A stretch of DNA of 64,000 nucleotides from Choanephora cucurbitarum (Eukaryota; Mucoromycota; Mucoromycetes; Mucorales; Choanephoraceae): assembly GCA_025331435.1 (NCBI GenBank), contig JAIWNI010000044.1, positions 1 through 64,000 on the forward strand, given 5' to 3'. Shown here piece by piece: positions 22,695 to 34,944 of the stretch (its first letter is position 1; each line of letters opens with the position of its first letter). The notes beneath the pieces are model-generated. The model made no database searches. It was not told the DNA's origin and worked only from the letters and a program-made list of their open reading frames with translations. The position numbers were made by a program, and so were the translations under genes.

Positions 22695-24172
22695 TTATTT
22701 AGAACATAAAACTCGAGCTTTTTCTAATATCTCTACGCGTGCACCATACATAATAAATGGCGGACAGACGCAGAATTGAATAGTGCCAGACGTTTGGCCA
22801 TCTTCGTCCACCATTGTCTTAGGATCGAACGGCTCTGATCCTTCACCTACAGCAGCTGCAGCAATCTCTACCTCTTGTCCTCTCATAGCATAACCTATAT
22901 GTGAGGCATGTTCTACCATAGCTTTTAGCATACTTGCATATTGTTTTGTTGAATCTTTTTCCTTTTGGTCATGTTGCTCAATAAATGGGAATGCTTTCAA
23001 AAGCGAGGTATAGAGTGATGTATACATGCGCTTGTTTAACTTTTGAATTTCCTGCTGAATGTCCGACCCAGGAACGTTTCCAGACACAACCACCTTAGCT
23101 ATCTCCTGTCTCAATCGTGTGCAAAAGCTAGGATCATAATGCTCGAACCACATTTGTAGTTGAGTATAAGGTTGAGAGATACGAATACCAGTAAAGGCAT
23201 TGTAGTTCATGCTCTGGACCAACACATCCATCAAAAACTTCTCTGTAAGCATTTCAATGCGTTTTTGAGGCAAAGGATCGCCCAGTTTCAAGATGGCTTC
23301 ATGCAGATTAATCCAAAAGGAACTGATAGCTTTGGTAGCAATGACAGGCTCAGCTTGCTTTGACACCTCGACACTAAGCTGCTTGATCATAGCCTTCAGC
23401 TCCTTTAGTTTCTTGTGAACAGTTCTAGCATCATCATCTGTTGCTCTTCTGGACTTAATGTGTTCGTTATAATTGTCAAGGAGCTGCTTTTGGTCTTTTT
23501 GACGTAACAGCATGCGTTCTCTTGACTGGCGCTCTTTTTCAGCCAAATCGATATTAGAATGGCGTACATAAGAGAGCTCCTCGTCAAGTCGTCGAAGCAT
23601 TTCTTTCTTTTGCTTTATTTCCACAATTATCTTCTCCATTTGTGGAGGAAGGATATTAGTAGGTGGTTCTGAGGAAGCTGATGTGGGTGTCGGTGTAGTA
23701 GAAGAGGATGGTGTGATTACCTGTGCTTGAATAGCAGTATCTTGCTGTTGCTGCTGCTGTTGTTGTTGTACCTGAGGCTGTTGTACCTGAGGCTGTAGGA
23801 CTTGCTCATCTTGAACTTGTGGCTGTGTCTGTTTCTGAGTCTGTCCTTGTACCTGTTCTTGGTCCTTCTGCTGTGATCGTTGCTGGATTTGAGGCTCTTG
23901 CTGTACATTAGTTGGTTGCTGCGATTGCAGTTGCGATTGTTGTGCTTGAGTCGCATCTGTGTTTTCTTGGGTTAGTTCATGCTCCTCTGGTTCTTTAGCT
24001 AAAGTTGATGAGACAATGGCTGAATCAGTCTTTTTCGGGTTGCTTGCTGCTTGCTTATTCCCGGCATTCACAGTGGCAGGTAGTTCAGATGAGGGAGCTA
24101 AGTAAGTTTTTATTTGAGTTAGCTCACAAACCAAACAACCATTTTCTGCTTGCTGCTCAGTTTACCAGACAT
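22695..24172 (-). CDS. Q-rich coiled-coil protein of unknown function with a 7-nt first exon
   Basis: The main exon is 24097-22695 on the minus strand. Its frame has no upstream ATG before an in-frame stop, but a 68-nt intron (24165-24098, GTAAAC donor, GCTAAC branch site, CTTAG acceptor) joins it to ATGTCTG at 24172-24166, giving MSAPSSELP... and 469 residues. A long Gln/Pro/Thr-rich low-complexity segment covers about residues 45-165, then a strong coiled coil (MEKIIVEIKQKKEMLRRLDEEL... to about 260) and a more ordered C-terminal half with conserved-looking aromatic residues (SFWINLHEAILKLG; LQMWFEHYDPSFC; GTIQFCVCPPFIMYG). No family recognised. Poly-Q followed by a coiled coil is common in nuclear or condensate-forming regulators, but that is only an analogy. 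Confidence 0.75.
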
Positions 24173-24999
24173 GGTTCTCTGGGGAAAGAGGGAGAAAAAG
24201 AAAAACGCACTTGTTTCCTCGAAATAGTTTCTTCTAAATTAAATTTCTAAATTTAAAAACATGTAAGTGACCCCAAATAAGCGCGTGTTTTCTATAAACT
24301 TACTCTAGCTTCGGTTAAGAAAGCAAATGAAAATACCCAACTGATTAAAAGAATCTTCAGTGGACAAAAGACAAATGCTAATGTTCTAAGCGCAATCAAT
24401 GAGCAGCGTCTGTTTCAGAAGAAAACGAGCCAAATTTGGTTATGTTACACTTATTTTTAAACAAAGAAAATCAATTTTGGATTTATGCGCTTGAATCTTT
24501 ATACAGTATATCATTTTCGTTTTTCGATTTGGCAATTGAGCTCAACAACAATATAAAGCACTTATGAAGACAAAAATGGAGCAACATGCTTACAAAGCAA
24601 AAATAGCATTTGCATCTTTTTAAAATGTTTCTTTCTAAATGGAGGATCCGATTTCTTTTGAAGTCCTCGAAATTTGAAGACCCATCAACACTTATTACCA
24701 TATTCGAACAGTCATTGAATTGTACTTTTAACTTTAAAGCATTTTTGTTCGAGTGTTATGTTTTGCAGTATTTTGCTCCAACTGTCTGAGCAATGCCATC
24801 GACTTGTCTTGCGATTCGAGAGTTAGACCAATCAATGTGCTGAAAAAGACTGTATCCACTTCACAAAAATTTCTTTGGGAGCTTGAAGAAACCAATAGGC
24901 ATTCAACACAGACGGGTGACTGCTGTCAACAAACAAAATTTGCTTTTTTGTTCTTTCAACCCCTTTTTTTTCTTACTTAAAAAAGAAGTATTCGCCAGT
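24173..24999. other. Intergenic (divergent promoter region)
   Basis: About 830 bp between two divergently transcribed genes. No ORF with support. T-rich tracts just before ATG 25000 (24945-24975) are consistent with the promoter/leader of the phosphorylase gene. Confidence 0.45.
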
Positions 25000-25972
25000 A
25001 TGGTCAACTTTCCTAACGATGTCAAGATTGCTGTTATCGGTGGTTCCGGTCTTTACAACCTTGAAGGCCTTGAGGTTATCGAAGAAGTGAACCCCGAAAC
25101 TGTAAGTTGAAATAGAGAACAGAAATCTTGGTATGAAAATCAACTGTGTACTTACTCTGCTCTGCCTACGGTAGCCTTGGGGTTTTCCCAGTGACAAGAT
25201 TGTTATCTCTCGTCTTCCCAGTGGCAACAAGATTGCTTTCTTAGCTCGTCATGGTCGTGGTCATTACTTGACACCTACTGAAGTCCCTGTTCGTGCTAAT
25301 ATTGCTGCTCTTAAATCTATTGGTGTCGAAGTAATCATTGCTTTCTCTGCTGTAGGTTCTTTGCGCGAAGAAATCCCTCCTTGTGATTTCGTTTTGCCTG
25401 ACCAATTGATCGATCGTACCAAGGGTCTTCGCCCTTCCACTTTCTTTGGTGAAGGTGTTGTTGCTCACGCCGGTTTTGCTGAACCCTTCCATGCTGGTCT
25501 TGCTAACTTGATTTACAACCATGCCAAGTCCCTTGAATTTGGTGCTAAGTTGCATCGTGATAAGACTGCTGTTTGTATGGAAGGCCCTGCTTTTTCCACT
25601 CGTGCTGAATCTCATATGTACCGTTCTTGGGGTGGTGATATCATCAACATGAGCGCCTTGCCTGAATCCAAGTTGGCTCGTGAAGCTGAAATTGCTTACC
25701 AGATTGTTTGTATGTCTACTGATTATGACTGCTGGAGAGTTGATGAAGAAGCTGTCACTGTTGAAACTGTTATGAACAACATGAAGAACAACGGTAAGAA
25801 CGCCAAAAACTTACTGCATGCTATTTTGCCCGATCTTGAAAAGGCTGTCGCTGAAGACACTCTCGAACCTAAGCTCAAGGGATCTATGAAGTTTTCTGGA
25901 ATGACCGCTAAGGAAAAGAGAAACCCTGAAACTGTTGCAAAGTTAGATTACATTTTGCCTGGTTATTTTTAA
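25000..25972 (+). CDS. MEU1: S-methyl-5'-thioadenosine phosphorylase
   Basis: Exons 25000-25101 and 25175-25972 (73-nt GT-AG intron, phase 0) give 299 residues, in the usual range for MTAP. Motifs: AVIGGSGLYNLEG (phosphate-binding loop), RHGRGH, FSAVGSLREEIPP, MEGPAFSTRAES, NMSALPESKLAREAEIAYQ and STDYDCW, the purine and ribose pocket of the fungal/animal trimeric MTAP class. The enzyme cleaves methylthioadenosine with phosphate to adenine and 5-methylthioribose-1-phosphate, starting the methionine salvage pathway and removing a by-product of polyamine synthesis. Codon use is noticeably biased (GGT, GCT, AAG), suggesting high expression relative to neighbours. Yeast name MEU1 used by family. 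Confidence 0.95.
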
Positions 25973-26082
25973 ATTATATTCATATATAGACTATATGAAA
26001 TTAAAGCTTTTATTGTTAAACTATTTTTTCTATCTCTTGCTTATTTATAAAGTATGTACTACTCATTCATAAACCTCATTTT

Positions 26083-28362
26083 TTAAGCAATCAATACGCT
26101 TTCAGACGCAATCATGTGATTTGGCTCAGCTGTGGGTGATGTTGGCATTCGCCAGATATCAGAGTTGTTTGGTTTGGAAGTGAAAGATGGTGTCCAAGGC
26201 AGTGTTTGCTGCTTTTGATAATAAAGTTCTTGAAGCTGTGGTTGGTTTCCTATCGATTGCTTTTGCTGAACATACTGATTTTCCATTGTGTTATTGTTTG
26301 TTGGCTGAAATAGTAAAGAAGCACCATTCTTTGTCAATTGTGGCTGTGAATCAAAACCAGAAAGTTGCTTTTTGTTGTCAGGTGTATCGTTGAAGTGGCA
26401 GTATTGATGAATATCGTGAACAAGAGAGGAAATGGGGGAGTTGATAGAAGGAGCACAAGAAGGTTCGATTTTATCGCCCTCTTGCATCTTGTTCCATAGA
26501 TATGGCGGTTCTTCCATCTGCGATGCAGATAGTGAATACGTCTTTTGAGGTACAAAATGATAAGGTGAAGCTGATTGTTTCAAACCAGTTGGAAGCTTCA
26601 AGGTAGGTGAATTAGGCGTAAATAATATTGAGGGTACGTTAATGTTGCTGCCTTTGTTATTGCTGCTGCTGTTACTGTATTCACTATTTTTGCTTAATTG
26701 GAGTCCAGGGGGCGCTAACGAAACTACTGGACTAGGAGAAACTAGGTACGAAGTAATATCTTGTGGGCATTCAATGCGAGCTGTTTGTAATAGCGTTGCT
26801 TTTTGGCGCTCTGTAAAAGCGGGACACATGATACCTGCACGAACCAATCGTTCTAGTAGTGTATTGTCAATCTGCACATAGTCTTTCGCAAGGTGCGTTC
26901 TAAGTGATTCTAAAATTCGAAGTATGAATATAACTAGAGAGCTTCACTTCATTTTCTTTTCTTTACCTATTGACAGTTTTAGCATTTCGTATATATGATC
27001 TCTATGCATTGTTGAAATAAAAAGATGTGCTTGATGCCAAGGGTGTTTAGTTATGACACTTATAATATTTTCAAATGGTCTTTCCGCACATTTTCTTGAG
27101 AAATGCAACTGCATGAGCAAATTAAAGTTAGTAAGTTAAATTAAACCTAAAGTAAATGATAAAGAAGAAGAAAAAAGAATATACCTTATAATTTTTACAA
27201 ACAACTAGAAGTGAGTTAATTTCTTCGCGTGTAATAAATGGAGGACATCCGGAAACTCCTCCAACAGCAGGAGGAATAGCTGAGATACCATGGAACTGAC
27301 CTCGCCATTTTGGAAAAACCACTGACAATAACTCTTCCTGTGTGCATTCAATAACAGAAACGATACGCCCTTTCAAAGGCTTTTGGTTTTTAGTCTCTAT
27401 GGCGCGCTTCATGTCCATAGTCGTAGCGAACTCAACATATGCATCCGATAATGTTTTTCCAGTAGTTCGGTCCATCATGATCTAACCACATGCATAGAGA
27501 AAGGGTTTAGCCAGCCCGCCACTTTATATGTACCTCTTGATTAGGGAGACTGTACTTACATGGATCGATTGTGTGTGTGTGTTTGCAGATGGGTTCTTAC
27601 AGTTGAAGAAAAACTGTTTAACATCTTGTTGAGAAACGTCCCAGGGAATCTTTGAGTTCAAGACAAATTCAGTATAAATAAAACAATAACAAGTCCAAAC
27701 AAAGGTTCCAAACATACATTTGTTAATTTTACGCAAGGGTAATAGTGTGGAGAGTAAGTTGCATAATTGCTCACAAAAGATGAATCAGATTTGAGAGGTA
27801 TCTGATTGCTTTGAACACTATCTGCCTATGAGTAAAACGAAAGTATTCGATTTAGTCTACATGGTTGACGGACCAGTATCGCTCGTATTCTTCTTGAAGC
27901 TGTTTATACCTGCTCACAAAATGGACAAATGCCTTGAAGCAAGAGGTGTGATTTTTGAGATGTCAGACAGGAATGGCAGAATTGATGTTGTCCACAAGAA
28001 GAAGCAAGCAACTGTTGTATGTTACTTTTGTCCAAACAGAAAGAACAAACTGGCGTATAGTTTTGCGTTATACGTTTATAAGCACAATCTTCGACGACTG
28101 TTGAATGGTTACGAAATAAAGGTGTATTGCTTGAGGAAAACCATCCATAATCATTTCCTGTATGAAACAATGAATATGATGACGCGTTGAAGTGATTAGT
28201 CAAAGGTGTCAAGGGCGAAGGAGGACAAATGGGCGAACTAGGCTTATGATTGATATGATTCAAGTTTATTGACAATTCGTTTTTATCTGTTTGTTTATTT
28301 AGCAAAAGATGAAAAGAGAGTATGATCTAAAGTCGTTGCTTACCTATGGGCTCATACATCAT
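26083..28362 (-). CDS. RING-finger plus RRM RNA-binding protein, unknown role
   Basis: Seven exons on the minus strand: 28362-28344, 28286-27910, 27825-27718, 27649-27560, 27481-27185, 27108-26967, 26909-26083. All junctions are GT-AG and keep frame; total about 619 residues. Residues ~85-131 form a C3HC4 RING: CSFC, then CGQHQFCHSC, then CPFC. Exons 3-5 encode an RRM-like fold beginning VKLTNIPWDVSQQDVKQFF (about 162-180), continuing IMMDRTTGKTLSDAYVEF (RNP1-like) and GRIVSVIE. A further helical region (LLERLVRAGIMCPAFTERQK) looks conserved, and the last ~230 residues are Ser/Asn/Gln-rich. RING plus RRM suggests a ubiquitin ligase or adaptor acting on mRNPs, which is inference; RING ligase activity is not provable from sequence. 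Exon 3 is the least certain. Confidence 0.78.
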
Positions 28363-31025
28363 GGGTTTGATTATCTCAGAAGGTGAAGAAAGAGAAAAAG
28401 AAGGAAGGAGCGGAAACAGAAAAGAAAAGAAAGTTGTAGTCTACTTATAGTCAATTTATGTATCAAGAACAAACTTTTCAAGGTATGTGCTTCTCTGGAA
28501 GAGATACATCTTAGCCCCTTACATTAATTGAACCAGATTTCTGTCAAAAATTCCAAAATTAGTATTTATTAAGTGCACCAGGGTTTTATACACAAAGTCA
28601 ATTTCGTCTATCTGTGGAATGGTGGTTATTAATTCTAAAATGGTTCGTATGTAAATAAAGCGTAATTTAAATTGAAATGCGCATTGCTTGAGCACTCAAA
28701 AACATTAGACACACTGCACTTAGGTATTCTCTTATCCCTAACAAATAGAATGCAGCATACACTTTCTAGGTTATTGTGGATTCTTTTAAGACATATTTAC
28801 TCTGAGACAATGGAATTGATGTACTGGAACAATGAAGACAACAGAATAAGTTTGTTACTGCTTTTGCTTTTAGTGAAATTCTGAGATATTAGGTGGTGGC
28901 ATCAACCATATAAAGTTTTAGGTGATCATGCTTGCAAATAAAATCTATAGCAAACATACAGATTCGATGCCATAGTGGCGAAATGAAGCAAGTCAAATTA
29001 TATTAGGGATCACGCACTTAATTGATATCTGAACAAATACCTGTATTACTTTCTTTTCTTTTTTCAATTAAATGCAAAATGAATTTCTCAGGACCGATTT
29101 ATGATAAACAGGAGAAAACGTTATTAAGGAGCTACAATTTAGATTAAAGTAGAAGGCTCTACTTGCTAACAGCAGCTAATATAAACTGTATCAATCAAAA
29201 GAGGTGTGTTATGTTGTTCAAATTGAAGAAGAAACATACATACACTGAAAACACAAAAGCTTTATTTTGAAATCAGCAATATACTGAGTCAGCCAGATTG
29301 ATAAATTGCATATTAACTACTTGAATGGCATGCTAACGTATAAAAAAGCTTAAATAGCTGCTTCGGGTTTAGAGTAATGTTGCTACAGGCAAATGAAAAC
29401 AGAGAAGAGACTTAAGGCATGGATTTGTTTACTGAATAGACGAACCGAGTTACACAAACAATGAAGAGATATGTTTGCAAACAAAATAAAAGTTCTATTT
29501 ATCTGTATCCAAGCCTAACATATACAAATGCTTTGCTGGAAACATTCTTTTTCCTCTAAACTAGATGTGTTTACAATTAAAACAATACAAAACCACTGCT
29601 TCCAAATCAATAAGGTATCGTTCGCAAATTGATTTGACAACAAGCAAAACATAAACATAATGTATGATCAAAAGAGAAGCATATTTGCAAATGACAATAC
29701 TCGGGAAGTCCTTGAGATATACATTTTTTGGATGTAAAGATAGCTGATATTGCATACTAGTCACATTAGACAATATAGTGGTTAGTAGCAAACAACGTAA
29801 AGCCCAAGATTATCAAAATCATTTGTGATTAGCCAAACAAACTACAGAATACAGCACAACAAACTCTTTTTATCTTGACTTTTCAGTCAAAAAATAATAT
29901 GGCTCTCATAATCTTCTAGACCCTTTACTGTCAATTTGAAGAAAAAGCTGCCGCAATGGCAAGAAATTGATTGGAATAACCGAATGGTGACTTAATACGT
30001 CTAAGTTTCAACTATCAAGCTGCTAAATCTTCTGTATGCTCAGCCCAATATCTTTCATTACGATGCACTGTTTATTGTAGTTGCAGAAAAGAACAAGGAG
30101 AGTAGTCTTGTTTGATAGGCTGCTGATGGAACTATTCTTTGGAAGGTTCTATAAAATGAAAAGAGATTGATGTTTGACACGTCAAGAGTTACACATGGCA
30201 CTATAAGCAGCCAATGAGACACCAGAGTTTCTGGTACCTGATATCAACCTCACAGGCATCTTACTAAAAGTGCAGCTTATTTTTGTTAACTCTCAAGTTT
30301 TAATGTGCAGCTACTAACTTACCATTGAAAACTGTTGGAAGAAAAACAATCGTCTTTAACTCTTTTGACTGGAACAACTTTAATGGTGCAAAACTGATTG
30401 GCTTCAACCAAATTGAATCAAATGACAAATGTCAAACTAGCACAAGAAAAATAAATAATAAGTTTCAGTGAAAGTGAGCGTTAGAAGCATTCTGAAAAAG
30501 GAAATTAATCAGCTATAGGTAAGCATGAACAAATTTCAGAGCATAGATGCTGCTACCAATACACTATGACACATTTCACAACACTAAAAAGTCAATCACT
30601 TTAGCAAACGCAAAAAAAAAGAAAAGGTTTATGGTAGCGTTTATACTGTTATAAAAAAAGAATTTTGGTATTTCTTCGCTCTAAAAAGAAGAGCGACGCG
30701 TTTTTTGCTTTGATGATATAAACGCTCAAAAGATATAGTATAATCCATTGAGTGTTACCTCTGAATAAGATATGTAATGGCACCTAACCTGCCTAGTTTT
30801 AAATCACAAAGTTCAGGTTCATGGCTGTGCGTAGAATAAAAAAAAATCCGAATTTGATCTCATTAATTCAAGCTTTCAGGGCTCACTTCTCCACGAAGCA
30901 GTAGAGTCTCACGTGTATTCTTCCTAATGTTGCACAAATACTTTTGTTCTCTTTACAAAGTGCTCGCTCTTTTTCGGTTTTATTCTCTTTTTTTCCTTCC
31001 TTCTTCTTTTTTTTGTGTCTGAAAA
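28363..31025. other. Long intergenic region, no gene seen
   Basis: About 2.7 kb, A/T-rich, no ORF with coding character. A 7-bp hairpin (TCGCTCT at 30676-30682, AGAGCGA at 30690-30696, 7-nt loop) and an E-box CACGTG at 30910-30915 are the only discrete signals noted. The last ~100 bp before 31026 are T/C-rich, as expected for the next gene's leader. Confidence 0.5.
30910..30915. promoter_or_regulatory. CACGTG E-box upstream of the NDT80-like gene
   Basis: A perfect CACGTG palindrome lies 116 bp before the ATG of the NDT80/PhoG-type factor. Fungal bHLH factors (Pho4, Cbf1, Sre-type) bind this hexamer. Occurrence by chance is possible, so function is inference from position only. Confidence 0.3.
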
Positions 31026-32924
31026 ATGCAACAAGACAATAAGTGGACCTCCCCACCAGACACACCACGCAACTTTATGTCGCTTCAATCGGGCTATACT
31101 TATGGCAGTAACGAATACCCTTCTTCCAGCAATTCAACTGTTCTTCCCGGACTATCAAGTCAGCCCCCTATGCCAGGGTAAGTGGTACATGATGTCTTTT
31201 TTTGTGTACTTCCTTCTTTGCTTACCTTTTGTTTTTCTAACTTGCTTACCGCGTTTTCTTTAGAATGATGTCAAGTTCTCAACCAGGAACACCAAGACCT
31301 GACATAATTAGCCCCCCTCCAGACAAGATCGCTACCACGCCTGATCTTATCAGAAGAAGACCTCCACTTCCTTCGAGACCAGCAAGTTTTACTACTACAA
31401 CATTTCATTCTAACCCTTACCCTACCAATGTATCTCTGAGAAGACGCAGAACAGAGTCATCTATGTTTTCCTTCGAAACAGGGCCTTCCTTCAGTTCAAC
31501 AAAACAGATGCTCGATTTATGGAACATGGACCAATCCAATTCGTACGTATTATTTGTGTAATAATTTTGTGTGACACTTAATTTATTCTCAATTCTTCTA
31601 TCTACACAGGTATCAAGTGAATGTAAATGCTAAGATGGATCGAGGCTTTTTCCGTGCAGACCAGGACTGGACATGCTACCGTCGCAATTATTTTCAAGTG
31701 AGCGCTACATTTGACGTTACCGGTATGAATTATGCGCTTCAGGGTCCTGAAGTTCCTTGTTTAGTAGGCACCGAGAATCAAGAAATTCACCAAGTCGATT
31801 TCTTTTCTATCGGTGTCAGTGCTCGCGTTGCTGGTAGTGACAAAAAAATCGAATTAGTTCAACATACGCCCAAACGTGACAAGGGGCCTCAAATGGTTCC
31901 TGAACCTCGCGTTGTTAATGCTGGGGGCAATCTTCATCTAGCATCAGTTGGATCTAACCATAATATTGTTACTTTCGAACGTATGCAATTTAAGACAGCT
32001 ACAGCAAACAATGGGAAGAGACGTGCAGCTCAACAATACTATGAAATTGTTATTGACCTTTGTGCCAACACTCCAACAGGAAAGCAGTTTAAAGTAGCTA
32101 CTATAAATTCTGCGCCTCTTGTTGTTCGAGGTCGAAGCCCTGGTCATTATGCTGACTCTCACACACGCTATCGTAGCATGGATGCAGGTCAGCCTTCTTC
32201 AGCTCCTTTTGGCATGATGGGTGGGCCTAACCCAACATCATCTACTTCCACACCTAATGTACCCCCGCCACCACCTCCACCTGCTTCATCTTCAGCAGCA
32301 GCAGCAGCAGCAGTTCCATCTGGTCCCAGTGCAGGAGTAAACCAAGACGATCACTACATGCAGTCGCCTCAATCAGCTCGCTTTAATGTTAATCCTCCAC
32401 CTGGAAACCATGACTTTGGTAATCCTTATTCCTCATATCCACCTCCACCTCCACCTTCTCAACAAACCTCAGGCTATGCTCCTTACCCAGTAGGCGGCTA
32501 TGGCACTGTAATGAACAATCATCATGTCAATAGAAACGATGAAGATGGTTCTCAACGTCAAGGCGGCAATCCTAACAGTAACAGTTACATGATGCATCCT
32601 TATGCTGCTCATTCTTTGTCTCATTCTTCGCAGCCACAACAGCATCCGCACCCACCATCATCACAACAACACAGCTCGCAAGGAGACTCTTACTATAATA
32701 GCACTAATAATGACATGTACAATAGCCAACAAGATAGCAAATATTGGTCCAGAGAACACATGCAGCCACATCCGGATCAGCATAACAGATACAATGGCTC
32801 TAATAATACCAACAATAATAATTATGAGTTTGGATACAGTATGCGCCCTCATCCTACTAATTCAAATGCTCCACCTCCTAATACTACTATGGATCCTAAT
32901 CCTCTTGACGCTGGACGCCGATAA
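31026..32924 (+). CDS. NDT80/PhoG-type DNA-binding transcription factor
   Basis: Exons 31026-31177, 31264-31542, 31610-32924; all GT-AG and phase-consistent, about 581 residues. The N-terminus (to about residue 140) is Pro/Ser-rich with an RRRPPLPSRP patch. The DNA-binding domain spans about residues 145-320: YQVNVNAKMDRGFFRADQDWTCYRRNYFQVSATF, then GVSARVAG, IVTFERMQFKTATANNGKRRA and ending APLVVRGRSPGHY. These are hallmarks of the Ndt80/PhoG family (Ndt80, VIB-1, XprG, Ron1), an s-type Ig fold contacting DNA. The C-terminal 250 residues are disordered, with poly-Pro, a poly-Ala run and many His, Gln and Asn. Family members control meiosis, nutrient starvation, protease secretion or cell fusion death; which of these applies is not visible. 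A CACGTG box lies 116 bp upstream. Confidence 0.92.
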
Positions 32925-34944
32925 AAAAAAAGCATTTATGTTTTCTCTTTCTTTTTTTACTAATAGGATTCATTCTCCTCTTTTTTTTTTGCTTAAACAA
33001 AATCACTCTACAGCCTATATATAATTACTTAACATTCACATATATATATACATATATATACATATATCTTTACTTTAATATAAATATGCTTTTTTTTGTA
33101 ACATTGCCTTGAAACGGTCATTGTTTGTATGGCTTTCATCACTGAAATTAAGTCTATTCAAAAGTGGCAAAAAAGAGCTAATAAGGAAAGTGACATTGAT
33201 TCAGGTTTTTGTGTAACATTAAAAATAAGCCAAAGAAATGTTTTCGAGACCAGAAGAGAAACATGTGTTGTTGAATTCTCAAATTAAAATTGAGTTGCGA
33301 AATCAAGATCGTTTTGTGCTAGCTTGTAAGAGAAAGAAATCAGATATATATACTCTTACTTTGTGACGTTCGTATAAGAACAAGTATGCTTAAAGAGAAG
33401 GGCCTTAATTCTTAATATGGAGTCTGGATTAACTCTTGTTGAAAGCTTTATGGAATAGTCTATAGGTTATCAAATCAGGGTGCATAGCAATATCGGTAGC
33501 ACATAGCAATAGATGAGCAAAGAAGATACGCATTACCATCAAAGCTTATTCTAAAGTGAATTGGGCGAATCTTTCAGCCTGATATCCCGAGTTGTAAAGA
33601 GAGCATTATGTTGTATATTCATCAAGTTCCATAAGATTCGATGTAACACTGCTCTTACGCAAAGCACATGACACTTCAGTAGTTGTCATTTTAACAATCA
33701 ATAGATTTGCAAAGAAGCGATTATCAAACTATACGATCAGCAACACATATTTATTTGCCACGTCCAATAAGTTTTTATTCTGCTCGTCGATTGCTTTTCA
33801 CACGATTTAAGGCTGCATGTCAATTAGTCAAGATTAAACTTTAGATCTAACCTCCTTTTTCTTTAATACGTAAAAGAAGCTAAGTTTTATCTTTATGCTG
33901 TAGACTCGCATGTTTTGCCTTGACCATTCGAAATCGAATAGATTGGACTTACCTTGTTATGATGACGGAAAAAAAGATGTCTTCGGCGTAGGTATATTTT
34001 CTGCTGTTAGTCCAAGTGAGCAAGGTACAGAAGAAAGACTGTGTCTGCTCTGAAGCTTCTAGATAACTTGGAACTAAAGGTGGCAAACAAAACAGACTAG
34101 AAAGATAACTTGCTGATTTTGCCAAATATGTATTAAAGTTAAAAATGAGACATGTTACTAGATTTAATGGTCAAGTCATCTGTCCCTTGATGTGTTACAT
34201 GCTCTAGCAAATTATATTGCTTCAAATACATTACATTTGAAGTTAGTGCTTATAGTGGATACACTTTTAATCACTTTCTCTAAAGGCTTTCTTTCCCTAA
34301 CTAGACAGAGCCCTAGTTCATTTAAAAAGAGTTTTAAGCTATTAGTGTTAGCAATGTGTGGTCTACAAATGCTTTTCGGAACTGTATTGTTGCCTCTTCT
34401 GCGTTTGACCTGGCGAACTTAAAACGCCAATTAGTTCTTGACCGAAACTGTGTTTCCCTTTCTCTTAGTGTCAGCTAATGTTTTCTTATTGAAACGTATC
34501 ATTGAGCGTTTCATAAACGCCAGAACTCATATATCCTATTTGTAAAACGATGTATGTGCAGAAAGACAGTTGGACTTGTCTTTAAAGGTAATAGTTCGTA
34601 AAACGGAGTATACTGCATAAAGTTAGGAGCTTACTCCCTGAGATAAACTCATTTAGATCTAGATTGAGCACTGTTTATTGCTTAGACCAACTGTGTACCA
34701 AATTGATAGATGGAAATCATAAAAATACAAGAATGCTTTATTGCTTTTTTTGTCTTTGTCGAACGTTTAAGCATGGATCGTATTCCAAACTTTAGGTTAC
34801 CTTATGTTTGAGCTTATTTTGCAGTTCTAATGGTTTTCTTTTTGTTCTAAAGGAAGGCAGGGCGATATGTATTACACGAATATGATTAGTTTTTGTGATC
34901 ACGTTAGTTCAGATTGAACTCTTGCGTTTGTTTCATTAACAGAA
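32925..34944. other. Intergenic, no gene seen
   Basis: About 2 kb. Starts with the 3' UTR region of the NDT80-like gene (T-runs and a TATATA/CATA microsatellite at about 33037-33067). The rest is A/T-rich with no coding frame or structured repeat that I could support. Confidence 0.5.

Noticed and set aside
27828..28190. 120-codon plus-strand ORF
   Set aside because: It is the antisense of the RING-encoding exon, which has the zinc ligands and good splice sites on the minus strand.
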